From: Notamacropus eugenii
Taxonomy: Eukaryota > Chordata > Mammalia > Diprotodontia > Macropodidae
Reading direction: 5' to 3'
DNA: 64,000 nucleotides
NCBI RefSeq assembly: GCF_028372415.1
Contig: NC_092875.1
Coordinates: forward strand, 54,224,728 to 54,288,727
The notes under the pieces were generated by a model, which was given only the letters and a program-made list of their open reading frames with translations, did no database searches and had not been told where the DNA came from. The translations under genes were made by a program, and so were the position numbers. How positions within the stretch are numbered: the stretch's first letter is position 1; each line of letters starts with the position of its first letter. Positions 32,354 through 42,079 of the stretch are shown here, in pieces.

Positions 32354-35094
32354 GGAGCCAAGATGGTGGAGTAGAAAGATGGGCTCCTCCACATAGCCCA
32401 TAAAATACCTGTAAAAAATGACTCTAAACAAGTTCTAGAGCAGTAGAGGCCACAAAATGACAGCATGAAGGAGATTTCTAGCCCAAAATAGCCTGGAAGT
32501 CTGACAGGAAAGGTCTATCACACTGGGCATGGAGCAGAATGCAGCAGGAACAGGACCTGGAATAGGCTTCAGGGAGCGACCAACTGCAACAGTTCCCACA
32601 TTGCTCAATCCACAAATGCCACAGACAGCTTCTAAGGTCAGTGGGAGGGCTCCTTCACCCAGGAGAGAGGAGTGTAGTCTGGACTGCTGGCAGCAGCCAC
32701 TCCAGTAGCAGCATCCATTTTTGGAGCCCTCTGCCTAGAGCCCCTGGAGGAACTGCCAGCTGATCTGAATCTCAGACCTAAAGAGGAGCACTGGTGTGGT
32801 GGAGTTGGAGGTGGTTGTGGTGAGGGAACTCTACTCACAGATTCTAGGTGGAAAAGTTTTTGGTTGCTCCCAGACCAGTACACAGGCCAAGAAAGGAGTA
32901 AACTCCTCTCCCTTGATTGTGCCACCTTGGAGGAACTGAGAACTTACAGGTCCCCAAAGCATACTCTCCTCTTGACAAAGGACTCAAAAGTCAAGTAACT
33001 GACTGGGAAAATGTCCAAAAAAGGGAGAAAAAATAAGACTATAGAAGGTTACTTTCTTAGTGAGCAGGTATTTTCTTCCATCCTTTTGGATGAAGAAGAA
33101 CAATGCATACTGTCAGAGGAAGTCAAGGCTTCTGCATATAAAACCTCCAAAATAAAACCTCTCAGGCCATGGAAGGGTTCAAAAAGGATTTTGAAAATGA
33201 AATAAGAGGGGTAGAAGAAAAATTGGGAAGAGAAATGAGAATGATGCAAGAAAATCATGAAAAGCAAGTCAACAGTTTGCTAAAGGAGACCCAAAAAAAT
33301 GCTGAAGAAGAAAATACCTTTAAAAATAGGCTACCTCAATTGACAAAAGAGGTCCGAAAACTCAATGAGGAGAAGAATGCTTTAAAAAGTAGAATTCGTC
33401 AAATGGAAAAAGAGGTTCAAAAGCTCACTGAAGAAAATAGTTCGTTACAAATTAGAATGGAGAAGATAGAAGCTAATGACTTTATGAGAAACCAAGAAAT
33501 TACAAAACAAAACCAAAAGAATGAAAAAATAGAAGATAAGGTGAAACATCTCATTGGAAAAACAACTGACCTGGAAAAAAGATCCAGGAGACACAACTTA
33601 AAAATTATGGGGCTACCTGAAAGCCATGATGAAAAAAGAGCCTAGATATCATCTTTCATGAAATTATCAAGGAAAACTGCCCTGAGATTCTAGAACCAGA
33701 GCGAAAATAAAAATTGAAAGGATTAACCAATCACCTCTTGAAAGAGATCCAAAGACAGAAACTCCTAGGAATATTGTAGCCAAATTCCAGAGTTCCCAGA
33801 TCAAGGAGAAAATATTGCAAGCAGGCAGAAAGAAACAATTTGAGTAGTGTGGAAATACAATCAGGATAACACAAGATCTAGCAGTTTCTACATTAAGGGA
33901 TCTCAGGGCTTGGAATATGATATTCCAGAAGTCAAAGGAACTAGGATTAAAACCAAGAATCACCTACCCAGCAAAACTGAGTATAATACTTCAAGGGAAA
34001 AAATGGTCATTCAATGAAATAGAGGACTTTCAAGCATTCTTGATGAGAAGACCAGAACTGAACAGAAAATTTGACTTTCAAACACAACAGTCAAGGTAAG
34101 TATGAAAAGATAAACAGGAAAGAGAAATCATAAAGGAATTTCTAAAGCCAAACTGTTTACATTTCTACATGGAAAGACAATATTTGTAACTCTTGAGACT
34201 TTTCTCAGTATTTGGGTAGTTGGGATTTTATACACACATACACACACACACACACAGACAGAGCACAGGATGAGTTGAATAACATAGAATGATATATAAA
34301 AAAATAAAATTAAGGGGTGAGAGAGGTATATATTGGGAGGAGAAAGGGAGAAATGGAATGGGGCAAATTATCTCTCATAAAAGAGGCAAGAAAAGACTTT
34401 TCCAATGGAGTTGAAAAGGGAGGAGCTGAGAGGGAAAAAGTGAAGCTTACTCTCTTCTCGTTTGGTTTAAGGAGGGAATAACATACTTACTCAATTTGAT
34501 ATGAAAATCTGTCCTACACTACTGCAAAGTAGGGGGGAAGGGGATAAATGGAATGGGGGGCAATGATAGAAGGGAGGGCAAATGGGAGGGAGGAGTAATT
34601 AGAAGTAAACCCTTTTGGGGAGCGATAAGGTCAAAAGAGAGAATAGAATAAATGGGGGGGAAGGTTAGGATAGAGGGAAATATAGTTAGTCTTACACAAC
34701 ATGACTATTATGGAAGTCTTTTGGAAAACTACACATACATAACCTTTACTGAAAAGCTTGCCTCCTCATTGGAGATGGGTGGGGAAGGAGGAAGGAAGAG
34801 AAGTTGGAATTCAAAGTATTAGGAACAAATGTTGAGACTTGCTTTTGCATACAACTGGGAAATAAGAAATACAGGTAATGGGGTATAGAAATCTATCTTT
34901 CCCTATAAGAGAAAAGAGAAGATTGAGATAAAGGAAGGGAAGGGTGTGATAGAAGGGAGAGCATATTGAGGGAAAGGGTAATCAAAATGCAAGGAGTTAT
35001 GGGGTGTGAGAGGGGAGAGATGGGGAGAAAATTTGGAACTCAAAATTTTGTGGAAGTGAATATTGAAAACTAAAAATAAATACACAAACATAAA
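32354..35094 (+). mobile_element. HAL-D: ORF1-only L1-derived element
   Basis: A full-length copy inserted into the older L1 just before its 3' UTR. The head is GGAGCCAAGATGGTGGAGTAG. A 5' UTR of about 655 bp, broken ORF1 (33011-34099) and the family tail follow. The tail includes TACACAACATGACTATTATGG and ends GTGGAAGTGAATATTGAAAAC plus A/T. The duplication AAATGATGAG (32344-32353) against AAATGACGAG (35095-35104) differs by one transition. Removing the element restores a continuous L1 sequence. Confidence 0.92.
33011..34099 (+). pseudogene. L1-type ORF1, broken (HAL-D)
   Basis: Starts at the family position with ATGTCC and reads MSKKGRKNKTIEGYF in frame, unlike HAL-A to HAL-C. A frameshift near 33160 separates this from the coiled coil, which is open at 33169-33645 through the NLKIMGLPES motif. 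Stops occur in the linker and at the TGAGTAG in the Y-CGNT segment (about 33842). The last block, from MIFQKSKELG, ends QTQQSR, four residues short of the family ESKEA end. The domain order is that of L1 ORF1p. Confidence 0.9.
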
Positions 35095-35104
35095 AAATGA
35101 CGAG

Positions 35105-35594
35105 TAGGTGGATTTCAGAAAAACCTGGAAAGACTTACATGAACTGATGCTGAGTGAAGTGGAGCAGAAGTGGAAGAACATTATACACAATAACAGCAAC
35201 ATTGTGTGATGATCAACTATGAATGGCTTAGCTCTTTTCAGCAATACAATGATCCAAGACAATTCCAAAAGACTCATGATGAAAAATACTAACTACATCC
35301 AGAAAAAAAAACAAAACTATCGAATCTGAACACAGAGAGAAGCTTATTATTTTCACTTTTTTTTCTCTCTTGGTTTTTCCTTTTTGTTCTTATTCTTCTT
35401 TCACAATATGACTAATGTGGAATTATGTTTACCATGATTGTTACATGTATAAACCTACATCAGGTTCATTGCTGTCTCAGAGAGGAGAGAGGGAAGGGAT
35501 GGAAGGAGAAAAATTAGGAACTCAAAATCTTATAAAAATGAATGTTGAAAACTATCTTTATGTGTAAGTGGGAGGAAAATAAAATACCATTTTT
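35105..35594 (+). mobile_element. L1 3' UTR and tail (continuation of 29005-32353)
   Basis: Resumes after the HAL-D target duplication with TAGGTGGATTTCAGAAAAACC and CTGATGCTGAGTGAAGTG, and ends AACTCAAAATCTTATAAAAATGAATG ... GAGGAAAATAAAATACC plus a poly-A-like tail. The part from CACAATATGACTAATGTGG onward is recognisably the parent of the HAL 3' end (ACACAACATGACTATTATGG). Confidence 0.85.
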
Positions 35595-35607
35595 AAAAAA
35601 ATCTTTC

Positions 35608-35765
35608 AGGGGCGGAGCCAAGATGGCAGAGTAGAAACACACAAATACGCTAGCTCTGAACCCACAGCCCATAAAATATCTGTAAAAAAGAACTGCCAAT
35701 AAATTCTGGAGCAGTAGAAGCCACAGAACAGAGGAGCAGACGAGATTTCCGTTCCAGAGAGCCTG
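35608..35765 (+). mobile_element. HAL-H: head-only copy of the HAL element
   Basis: 158 bp consisting only of the first part of the HAL 5' UTR: GGGGCGGAGCCAAGATGGCAG ... ACGCTAGCTCTGAACCCACAG ... ending GAGAGCCTG. It is flanked by a perfect 13-bp duplication of seven A plus TCTTTC at 35595-35607 and 35766-35778. In HAL-E the same point is followed by AAAACC, an internal A-run. The insertion target is the A-rich tail of the old L1. The duplication shows it was inserted as this short unit rather than being cut down later. Confidence 0.88.
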
Positions 35766-35778
35766 AAAAAAATCTTTC

Positions 35779-36867
35779 TTATCAGAGACTGTATCTGATC
35801 ATCTGGCACTTTGTTAGAAGACCTTGTCATCTTGTGTGAACCAGCTTACCCCCTCCCCAAACAATTTTAAGTCCCCCATCACCTGAAAAAAGCCTAAAAC
35901 CTGGATTGGCCAATGGATATTTTTGGCCTACTCTGATTTTAACCTACCATAATGCTTTGTGTGCTCTGACATAACAGACATGCTTTCCTTTGCTCTCTGA
36001 GTGATTTCAAGTACTCCTGCAAGATTTCACTGACTGCATACATTCTTCTGCCAAGGACATGACCCACTTAGAGGCCCTATCTTAACACCCCCTATTTTAT
36101 GACATCCTATGATTACAGTTGGCAGAAACCCAGACATCCTGAGGCCACACTATTTGTTTAATGAAACTATAATTTTGGTTAGCTAATGTCGTGAGTCAGG
36201 GGGAGGAGGCATGCAGTAAGTGAATTTCTTTATGGATAAATAATCTATCCAAAGTGAGTTCATTTGAAATGACTCTCATGTATGAACACATACATGTCAC
36301 CAGCTTTGAGAGAAATAGACATGCACATGCAGCTTAATTTTGTCTCTTTCTTAGAACTAACTCTGTAATGCTTGACACTTGTGACTGGGTTAGAATGACC
36401 CATTCTGATTCCTACTCCTCTTGTTGATATGTGGGGATATACACTTGCAATACAACCCTGACAAGCCTGCAGGCCAGATCCTTAGTGGCTTCTACGTACA
36501 GAATAAAAGTATTCAGTAATCCCCTCCAAAAAAAAAAAAAAGAATTATAGTTTCAATTTGTAGAAGTCATTTTGAAAATAGCAAGCATCTATTTTTAGTA
36601 CTTTAATAAAAAGATAACTCTATACCCGTTTGTTAGCTTGTGCTTTCCCCAGCCTCTGAAACTCCTGCCCTGGGAAAGAGATGGTATATTAGTGTTTGAG
36701 TGAATGTGCCTGGTTTTGAGGAGAACATTTTGTATGAACTGCCTTATTATTAATGTGTTAACTGTCATGTTATCTGAGCAAACATATTTGGGAAAAGCTA
36801 ACTGAGACCATTGGATGACTGCCCATTCAGACTATTGCCTTGGATACTCAGGCAAGACCTACACTAG
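35779..36867. other. Unassigned; possible polyadenylated retrocopy end
   Basis: No family recognised. At about 36500-36541 AATAAA is followed about 20 bases later by a 15-base A-run, the look of a reverse-transcribed 3' end. GAAACTATAATT (about 36164) and AATTATAGTTTC (about 36543) are exact reverse complements flanking the segment between them. Confidence 0.35.
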
Positions 36868-37416
36868 TGCTGAGGTTAGGGTTCTGTACCCCAAAATGCC
36901 AACATGCTGGGTCTTGCTTGAATGAATTCAACACAAGTTTTCCTAAAACCAAAGAAAAAGGAAGTTTATTAAAGATTCACCATATTGGGTTGACTCTTAA
37001 GGAGCCTAAGCATTTGTAATGCTTGTATTCACAAGCAGGCCAGATAGAATCTCAACTAGACAGAGTCTGAACTGGATTGAATCCAATCACCTTTATGGAA
37101 GTGAGATGGAACTTAAATACAGAAAAAGACCGAGGGAAGCATCCAGGTGTCGCCAGGTAGTCTGAGGTCCCAGGGATGGTCTTGATAGATCAAACCTAGG
37201 GAGGAATCTGATGGAAGTGATTGGTAATAGGATCAAGGGAAGGAATATCAAAAGAATGCTAAATAGAAGGTAGGGAGTATCTGGCCTGGGAGAAATGGAA
37301 GGGGAATCCAAGGAGACCCCCAAAGGCCAGACTTTCCGGGGGCCCTTCAGACAAATGTGACAAAAGCCCTGCCGATCCAAGAGGAAAAGGTCTTGGCTTG
37401 GGCTTGTACCCCATCA
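36868..37416 (-). mobile_element. Solo LTR, ERV-G family with a different U3
   Basis: On the minus strand it begins TGATGGGGTACAAGCC and ends ACCTCAGCA. The 4-bp duplication CTAG is at 36864-36867 and 37417-37420. The R/U5 half (TTTAAGTTCCATCTCACTTC, TACAAGCATTACAAATGC, AATAAACTTCC) matches the ERV-G LTRs. The U3 half does not match the other three LTRs and lacks the 60-bp unit found there. Confidence 0.88.
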
Positions 37417-37420
37417 CTAG

Positions 37421-37979
37421 ACAAAGCACAGTCCCTGAGAGTTATCTCTAGAACCCTGAGAGTAGCAATGGCTGCCCCTTGGGGACCCAACATGCCAATT
37501 AGAGCAGAAGTTGAGGAATGCTGCTATTATTTCTCCTTTTCCTCCTCCTCCTCTTCCTCTTCTTCTTCTTCTTCTATATTTTGTAAGATATTTTGGGGAT
37601 TGGGAGCTAGATTTTTTTAAAATTAAATTATCATTATTATTATTCAAAAAGCTGGGACAATTTCCTTTTTGTCCTGTCCAGTTTTCATTCATGTTTTCTC
37701 AAACTATAACTTGGAAAGAAACAGACTTTAAAAGAATAGCCCCATGCCTTTCAAATGGAGCTGCCTGACTATACCTTTAAACTCAAATCACTCTGCCTTT
37801 CACTGAATGGCCACTAATAGCCTTGAGTCCAAGTCTCTGTGGCTCAATGTTTGGATTATGATGGCTTAGAATGAGTGTAGATAGCAATTGTTTTTTCTGG
37901 CCAGAAACTTTGATATGTTTTGTGATAGTAAATTAGGTCATCCTTTGTCTCACTTCTTACCTAGCCCTTAGTCATTGAA
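37421..37979. other. Unassigned, with C/T-rich array
   Basis: CTCCTCCTCTTCCTCTTCTT-like array at about 37530-37580, followed at about 37645 by AAAAAGCTGGGACAATTTCC and TTTTTGTCCTG. The same pair of features occurs at about 25725-25860, so this is probably a dispersed repeat of unknown type. Confidence 0.4.
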
Positions 37980-38195
37980 TGGGACTTGCCTGAGACCTCA
38001 TACTGTCCTTAATTTAGAAAGGCCAAGGTCACTCACTGTACCACTTTTGTCTTGCCACTGGACTTCAATGACTTTAGAAGAGAGAATGAGGTTAATGACT
38101 GCATAGCCTTGCCTCATTTCAATACAATTCACTTGGGCATCCAGACATCACCTTCTTATGTCATTGGTCCTTTTCAAGAATGAAGGATGAACTAC
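37980..38195 (+). repeat. SINE with RTE-like tail, partial
   Basis: Contains CTTGCCTGAGACCTCA, then GTCTTGCCACTGGACTTCAATG and CTTATGTCATTGGTCCTTTTC, ending in AATGAAGGATGAACTACAA. The tail matches 25361-25525. Confidence 0.65.
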
Positions 38196-38199
38196 AAAA

Positions 38200-38420
38200 T
38201 TTGCAAAGCACTTTACAAATGTCTAATTTTATTTTCACAATTTTTATTCTCACAATCCTACCTTGGGAGGTAGGTGCTATTATTATCCTTATTTTATAGA
38301 TGAGGAACCTGAGGCAGAGCTAGGTTAAGTAAGTTGCCCAGGGTTATACAGTTAATAAGTGTTTGAGATTAGATCTAAATTTGAACCTTCCTGACTTCAC
38401 ATGTAGTATTCCATATATTC
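38200..38420 (-). repeat. MIR
   Basis: Reads AAAGCACTTTACAAATG, CCTACCTTGGGAGGTAGG, TTATAGATGAGGAACCTGAGG, AAGTAAGTTGCCCAGGGTTA and GAACCTTCCTGACTTC, the reverse complement of MIR in full order. Confidence 0.85.
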
Positions 38421-38646
38421 ATTCCTGAGCTAAATTTTCCCCCCAAAATGAATGTGATTACTAATTTACATTAATTCCTTTTCTCTATCTTTCCTCAGCA
38501 AAAATATTTGGTTACATAGAGGGGGTATGATTTGCAATGTTGGAGAGAGTACCCACATTGATGAGATCAGGAGCATTAAAGTATTCAGGGATGCTCAGCC
38601 TGTCAAAAAGATTCCACCCAAGTATTTGTCTCCCATGCACTTGATT

Positions 38647-39330
38647 TGATGGGGTTCAGACTCTGGGAACCTCCCTGAACTACCCTTGAATCTCCCCATT
38701 TAACCAGGCCTTTCATACTCAAATTTGTAGCCAGGTCCCCCTTGAATCTCCCCACTTAACCTGACCTCTCATATTCAAATTTGTAGCCTGGTCCTCCTGA
38801 ATCTTTCCACTTAATCTGGTCTTTCATATTCAAATCTGTTGCCCTTGGCCTGGCCTTCCATTGTCTGTTACCTCTGGATTGCCTCACCTGCTCCCCACCC
38901 AAGCCCTCCATTGTCTGATATCTCCTGATTTTCTCCAGCTGTTTCCAACCCTTGACCAGTCACCCCAGTCCCATGGAGGTCCTCCTTAGACTTCTCCTCA
39001 AAACCATCCCTAAACCCCTCCTCCCATCACCCTAGACTACTAGACCATCCCCAGATCCCTCCTACAGGCTTTTCTGTATTTAAGTTCCATCTTGCCTCCA
39101 TGAAGGTGCTCAGATTCAATCTAGCTCAGACTTTGTCTAGCTAAGATTCTATTTGGCCTGCTTGTGAATACAAGTGTTACAAAAGCTTAGACTCCTTAAG
39201 AGTCAACCCAATATGGCGAATCTTTAATAAACTTTGTTTTTCTTTGGCTTCAAGAAGGCTTGAGTCGAATTCATTTGAGCAGGACCCAATGTGTCGGTAT
39301 TTGGGGGTACAGCACCCCTGAACCTCAGCA
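38647..39330 (+). mobile_element. ERV-G 5' LTR
   Basis: Begins TGATGGGGTTCAGACTCTGG and ends AACCTCAGCA. U3 (about 38690-38840) carries three tandem copies of a unit of about 60 bp beginning CTTGAATCTCCCCA or similar and containing TTTCATATTCAAAT. A TATA-like TATTTAAG is near 39077 and AATAAA at 39226-39231. Confidence 0.9.
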
Positions 39331-39332
39331 TA

Positions 39333-39350
39333 TAGTTCCCTGCCCGGAAA
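39333..39350 (+). promoter_or_regulatory. Glutamate-tRNA-like primer binding site
   Basis: TAGTTCCCTGCCCGGAAA lies two bases after the 5' LTR end. It differs at three positions from the complement of the 3' end of a mammalian glutamate tRNA (TGGTTCCCTGACCGGGAA). This is the minus-strand primer site. Confidence 0.75.
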
Positions 39351-39516
39351 GAACTGTTTATCTTAAGTTCTTCCGCCAAGACTAGAAGGTATATAAGCCT
39401 TCCCCTCTCCCTACCCCCTTCTGGCCCTCCAAGCACCTTGGAAACAGACTTTTGGACCTGACCTCAGGTCCCAGTAGGTCAGGCAGCTAGAAGGCTGTCT
39501 TGAACACTGCCTGATA

Positions 39517-39684
39517 CTCTCAGGTTGTCAGTCCAGTGGCTATTCCCTGGGCACTAGGGAATTAGGGAACGCTCTCAGGTTGTCAGTCCAGTGGCTGTGC
39601 TTGAGGCCGTGGACCTGGGCACACCTGCCAAGGGAAGTGTGTGCCCAACTCTCTGAATTCCCTGGGCACTAGGTAACTAGGGAA
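39517..39684 (+). repeat. Interleaved direct repeats in ERV-G leader
   Basis: CTCTCAGGTTGTCAGTCCAG... occurs at 39517-39541 and 39572-39596. A second unit, ATTCCCTGGGCACTAGG..., occurs at 39542-39569 and 39657-39684. They lie where retroviral RNAs carry packaging and dimerisation structures. Confidence 0.8.
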
Positions 39685-41395
39685 ATGTCAGTTACTTTTT
39701 TTCCTCTTGTTTTTTTTTTCAAGGCTTATTCCCACATCCTCCTTTACAGAGGGAGGGACTTCCCCCCTTCAATGCCCCCAAATTTGCCTTTGGATTGTCT
39801 CTTACAAAACTGGAAAAAATTTAGCTTCCCTAAAGAACTTAAAAAGAAAAAGTTGGTGTTCTTTTGTAACAGAATTTGGCCTCACTATCACCTGGAAGAC
39901 AACGAAGTGTGGCCCATTTTGGGGATCTTACAATGTAATACTCTTTTACAGTTAGAATTATATTGTCTCCAAAAGGAAAAATGAATAGTACTGCCTTACA
40001 TAAGGGCCTTTGTCAAGCTCTCTGAGAACCTGATTCTTAGAAAAGATTGTAAGATGCTTGTAGCTAGAGCCATCCCACAAAAGGGCAATGGTGGTGAACT
40101 GGACATTTTGGATGACCCCCATTTTATGACCCCAAGGGTTTCATCCCCCTCTCTGTCCCTACCTCCATTCCCACCATCCCAACTCCTATCCCCACCCCAA
40201 TCTCCCGTAGCTCCTCCTGTCACTCCCTTACCTCCCCCAACACTGGCCACCCTTTCTTTTCCCTGATTTCCCTTCCCTTTTCCTCTGCCCCAACCCCTCT
40301 CAATTCCTGCCTCAATTACCTTCCATATCTCCTACCCTGTGTCTCCTTCCATGGTCCCTTCCCCCTCATCGACCCCTGCTCAGTTCTCAGTCATGGGTCT
40401 TGCTGAGGTTCCTCCCTCTGCAGCCCCTCTCCTTGGGGCAACATCCACTCTGGCCTCAGGGCCCATCCCACAACAGTCTCAAGAGTATTTCCCCCTTTGA
40501 CCCCTTCCCTTCTTCAGGTGCCAACTGATCTTTCCCCATGCCAGCCTAATCCTTTGGCCTTGCACCCCAATCCAGTTCAGTCAGCATTCCCCAGCCTCTT
40601 CCTCATGAAAACTGGGACTTCCTATCTCTCTAACCAAGCCCCTGCCCCCACAGCTCCTCATGTCCCATTCTCCATCTCAGACCTTATTCAGGTTAAAGAG
40701 AAACTGGGGAGACATTTGGAAGACCCCACTAAGTTTACTGAGGGTTTTAGGGACATATCCCTACAATTTGAACTTTCTTAGAAGGATCTGCATGTTCTTT
40801 TCTCTGATGGCTAGCAATGATCCCAGAAAATACCCCCCAGGAGCAGCTGCTGTTCCCATCAGTGACCTAGAATGTGATTATCAAAAGAGTGAGGATAGGG
40901 GAAAGAGAGACTGTATGGTAATTTGCCTGTTAGAAGGCCTAAAAACTGCATTTCAAAAACAAGTAAATTTTCAAAAGGTTAGGGAAATTACTCAAGGAGA
41001 AAAGGAAAACCCTGCCCTTTTTCATGACCAGCTAGTAGAAGCTATTAGAAAGCATACAAATTTGGATGCTGACTCCATAGAAGGGGCAGCAATCCTTAGC
41101 ATGTATTTTATTAATTAGTCTGCCCCAGATATTAGGAGGAAACTGCAGAAATTAGCAATAGGACCCCAAACATCTCAGGCCCAATTACTGGATATGGCCT
41201 TTGGAGTCTTTAACAACAGAGACCTCATTGTAGCAGAGGAAATACAACACAGGGGAAGGGCCAGAGACAGGGAACATACTCAATTCTTGACTGCTGTCAT
41301 GACCAGGAAAAGACCCAGGAAGTACCCCTCCAGGGCAGCCCGTTGGAGAAAGCCTGGCTACTTGGGCAGTGGGGAAACCTGCTTTTGATGCCACA
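39685..41395 (+). pseudogene. gag: gag remnant (ERV-G)
   Basis: The matrix part lies in frame at about 39760-40266, with PLDCLLQNWKKF, KKLVFFCN and EVWP landmarks of gammaretroviral matrix. It is broken by one in-frame TGA at 39982-39984. A proline/serine-rich linker like p12 follows. The start of capsid is in another frame (about 40640-40781, PFSISDLIQV). The rest of capsid returns to the first frame (to about 41395) with a clear major homology region around ITQGEKENPALFHDQL. SAPDIRRKLQKL and FNNRD complete the capsid end. The start codon and myristoylation site are not preserved. No functional Gag is possible. Confidence 0.85.
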
Positions 41396-42079
41396 AGGAG
41401 GTCCAAAGAATGCCCTTCCAGGGCACCCCCCCAGAGGGAGCCCCAGGAACCAATGGCTGTGGAACTGTGCCCATGTGACCAAGAGGAATATTGGAGGAAA
41501 GATTGTCCCTCAGCTTGGAAAAGTGGTGGAGCCACTTCCAATACCCTGTCCTCCAGTCTTCTCAAGACTTGGAATGACAGAAAAGCCTGGGTGCTGGCAG
41601 TGCTCCCTACTTTCTCCACCTGTCTCACCAAGCCTGGGGCAAAAATCGAGGTTGAAGGTATGGTTACCCACTTCAACATGGCTAAATTCTCTGTTTTAAC
41701 TAATTACTCTGGTCCTGCCAGCCCCTTGACCTCTCAGGTCATAGGCATTGAAGGGGAAACTAAGGAATGTCTCCAGACATACCCCTTCCCCAACCTAGTT
41801 GAGGATTTGTTCCTTAAATGCTCCTTCCTTATGATTTCTTCTTGCCCTACCTCCTTGCTGGGAAGGGACCTGATGGTGAAATTGGGGAGCCAGTTTTCTC
41901 TAGTCAAGCCTCCCATTTCCATTTTCCCTCTGTCGACCAGACCTCCCCATGTTCCCTTGAAAGTGTGGGAGATAGTTGGGAAAATTGTTTGGGATCCAGG
42001 AATTACTAGGCTAGCTACTTCTGCCTCCCCAGCCGTTGCTTGCTTCCCATACCCTAAAGTGTTCCCCCATCTCATCTAG
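41369..42079 (+). pseudogene. pol: gag-pro-pol junction remnant (ERV-G)
   Basis: A 236-codon frame. It opens with a decayed nucleocapsid zinc knuckle (C-P-C-D-Q-E-E-Y-W-R-K-D-C, with the His replaced by Tyr) and passes into protease. The protease C-terminal landmark LLGRDLMVKLG is present. The active-site D-T-G-A is absent: the place before K-F-S-V-L reads H-F-N-M-A, so the catalytic Asp is lost. It ends as it enters the start of the polymerase (CFPYPKVF, then LKPEA-type words after the stop). Gammaretroviral protease is an aspartic enzyme that acts as a dimer, and this copy is inactive. Confidence 0.85.

Noticed and set aside
39224-39436. Minus-strand 70-codon frame at the LTR and leader
   Set aside because: Antisense over the LTR end and primer site.
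41185-41679. 164-codon minus-strand frame inside the provirus
   Set aside because: Antisense shadow of the gag-protease frame, with no recognisable domain.
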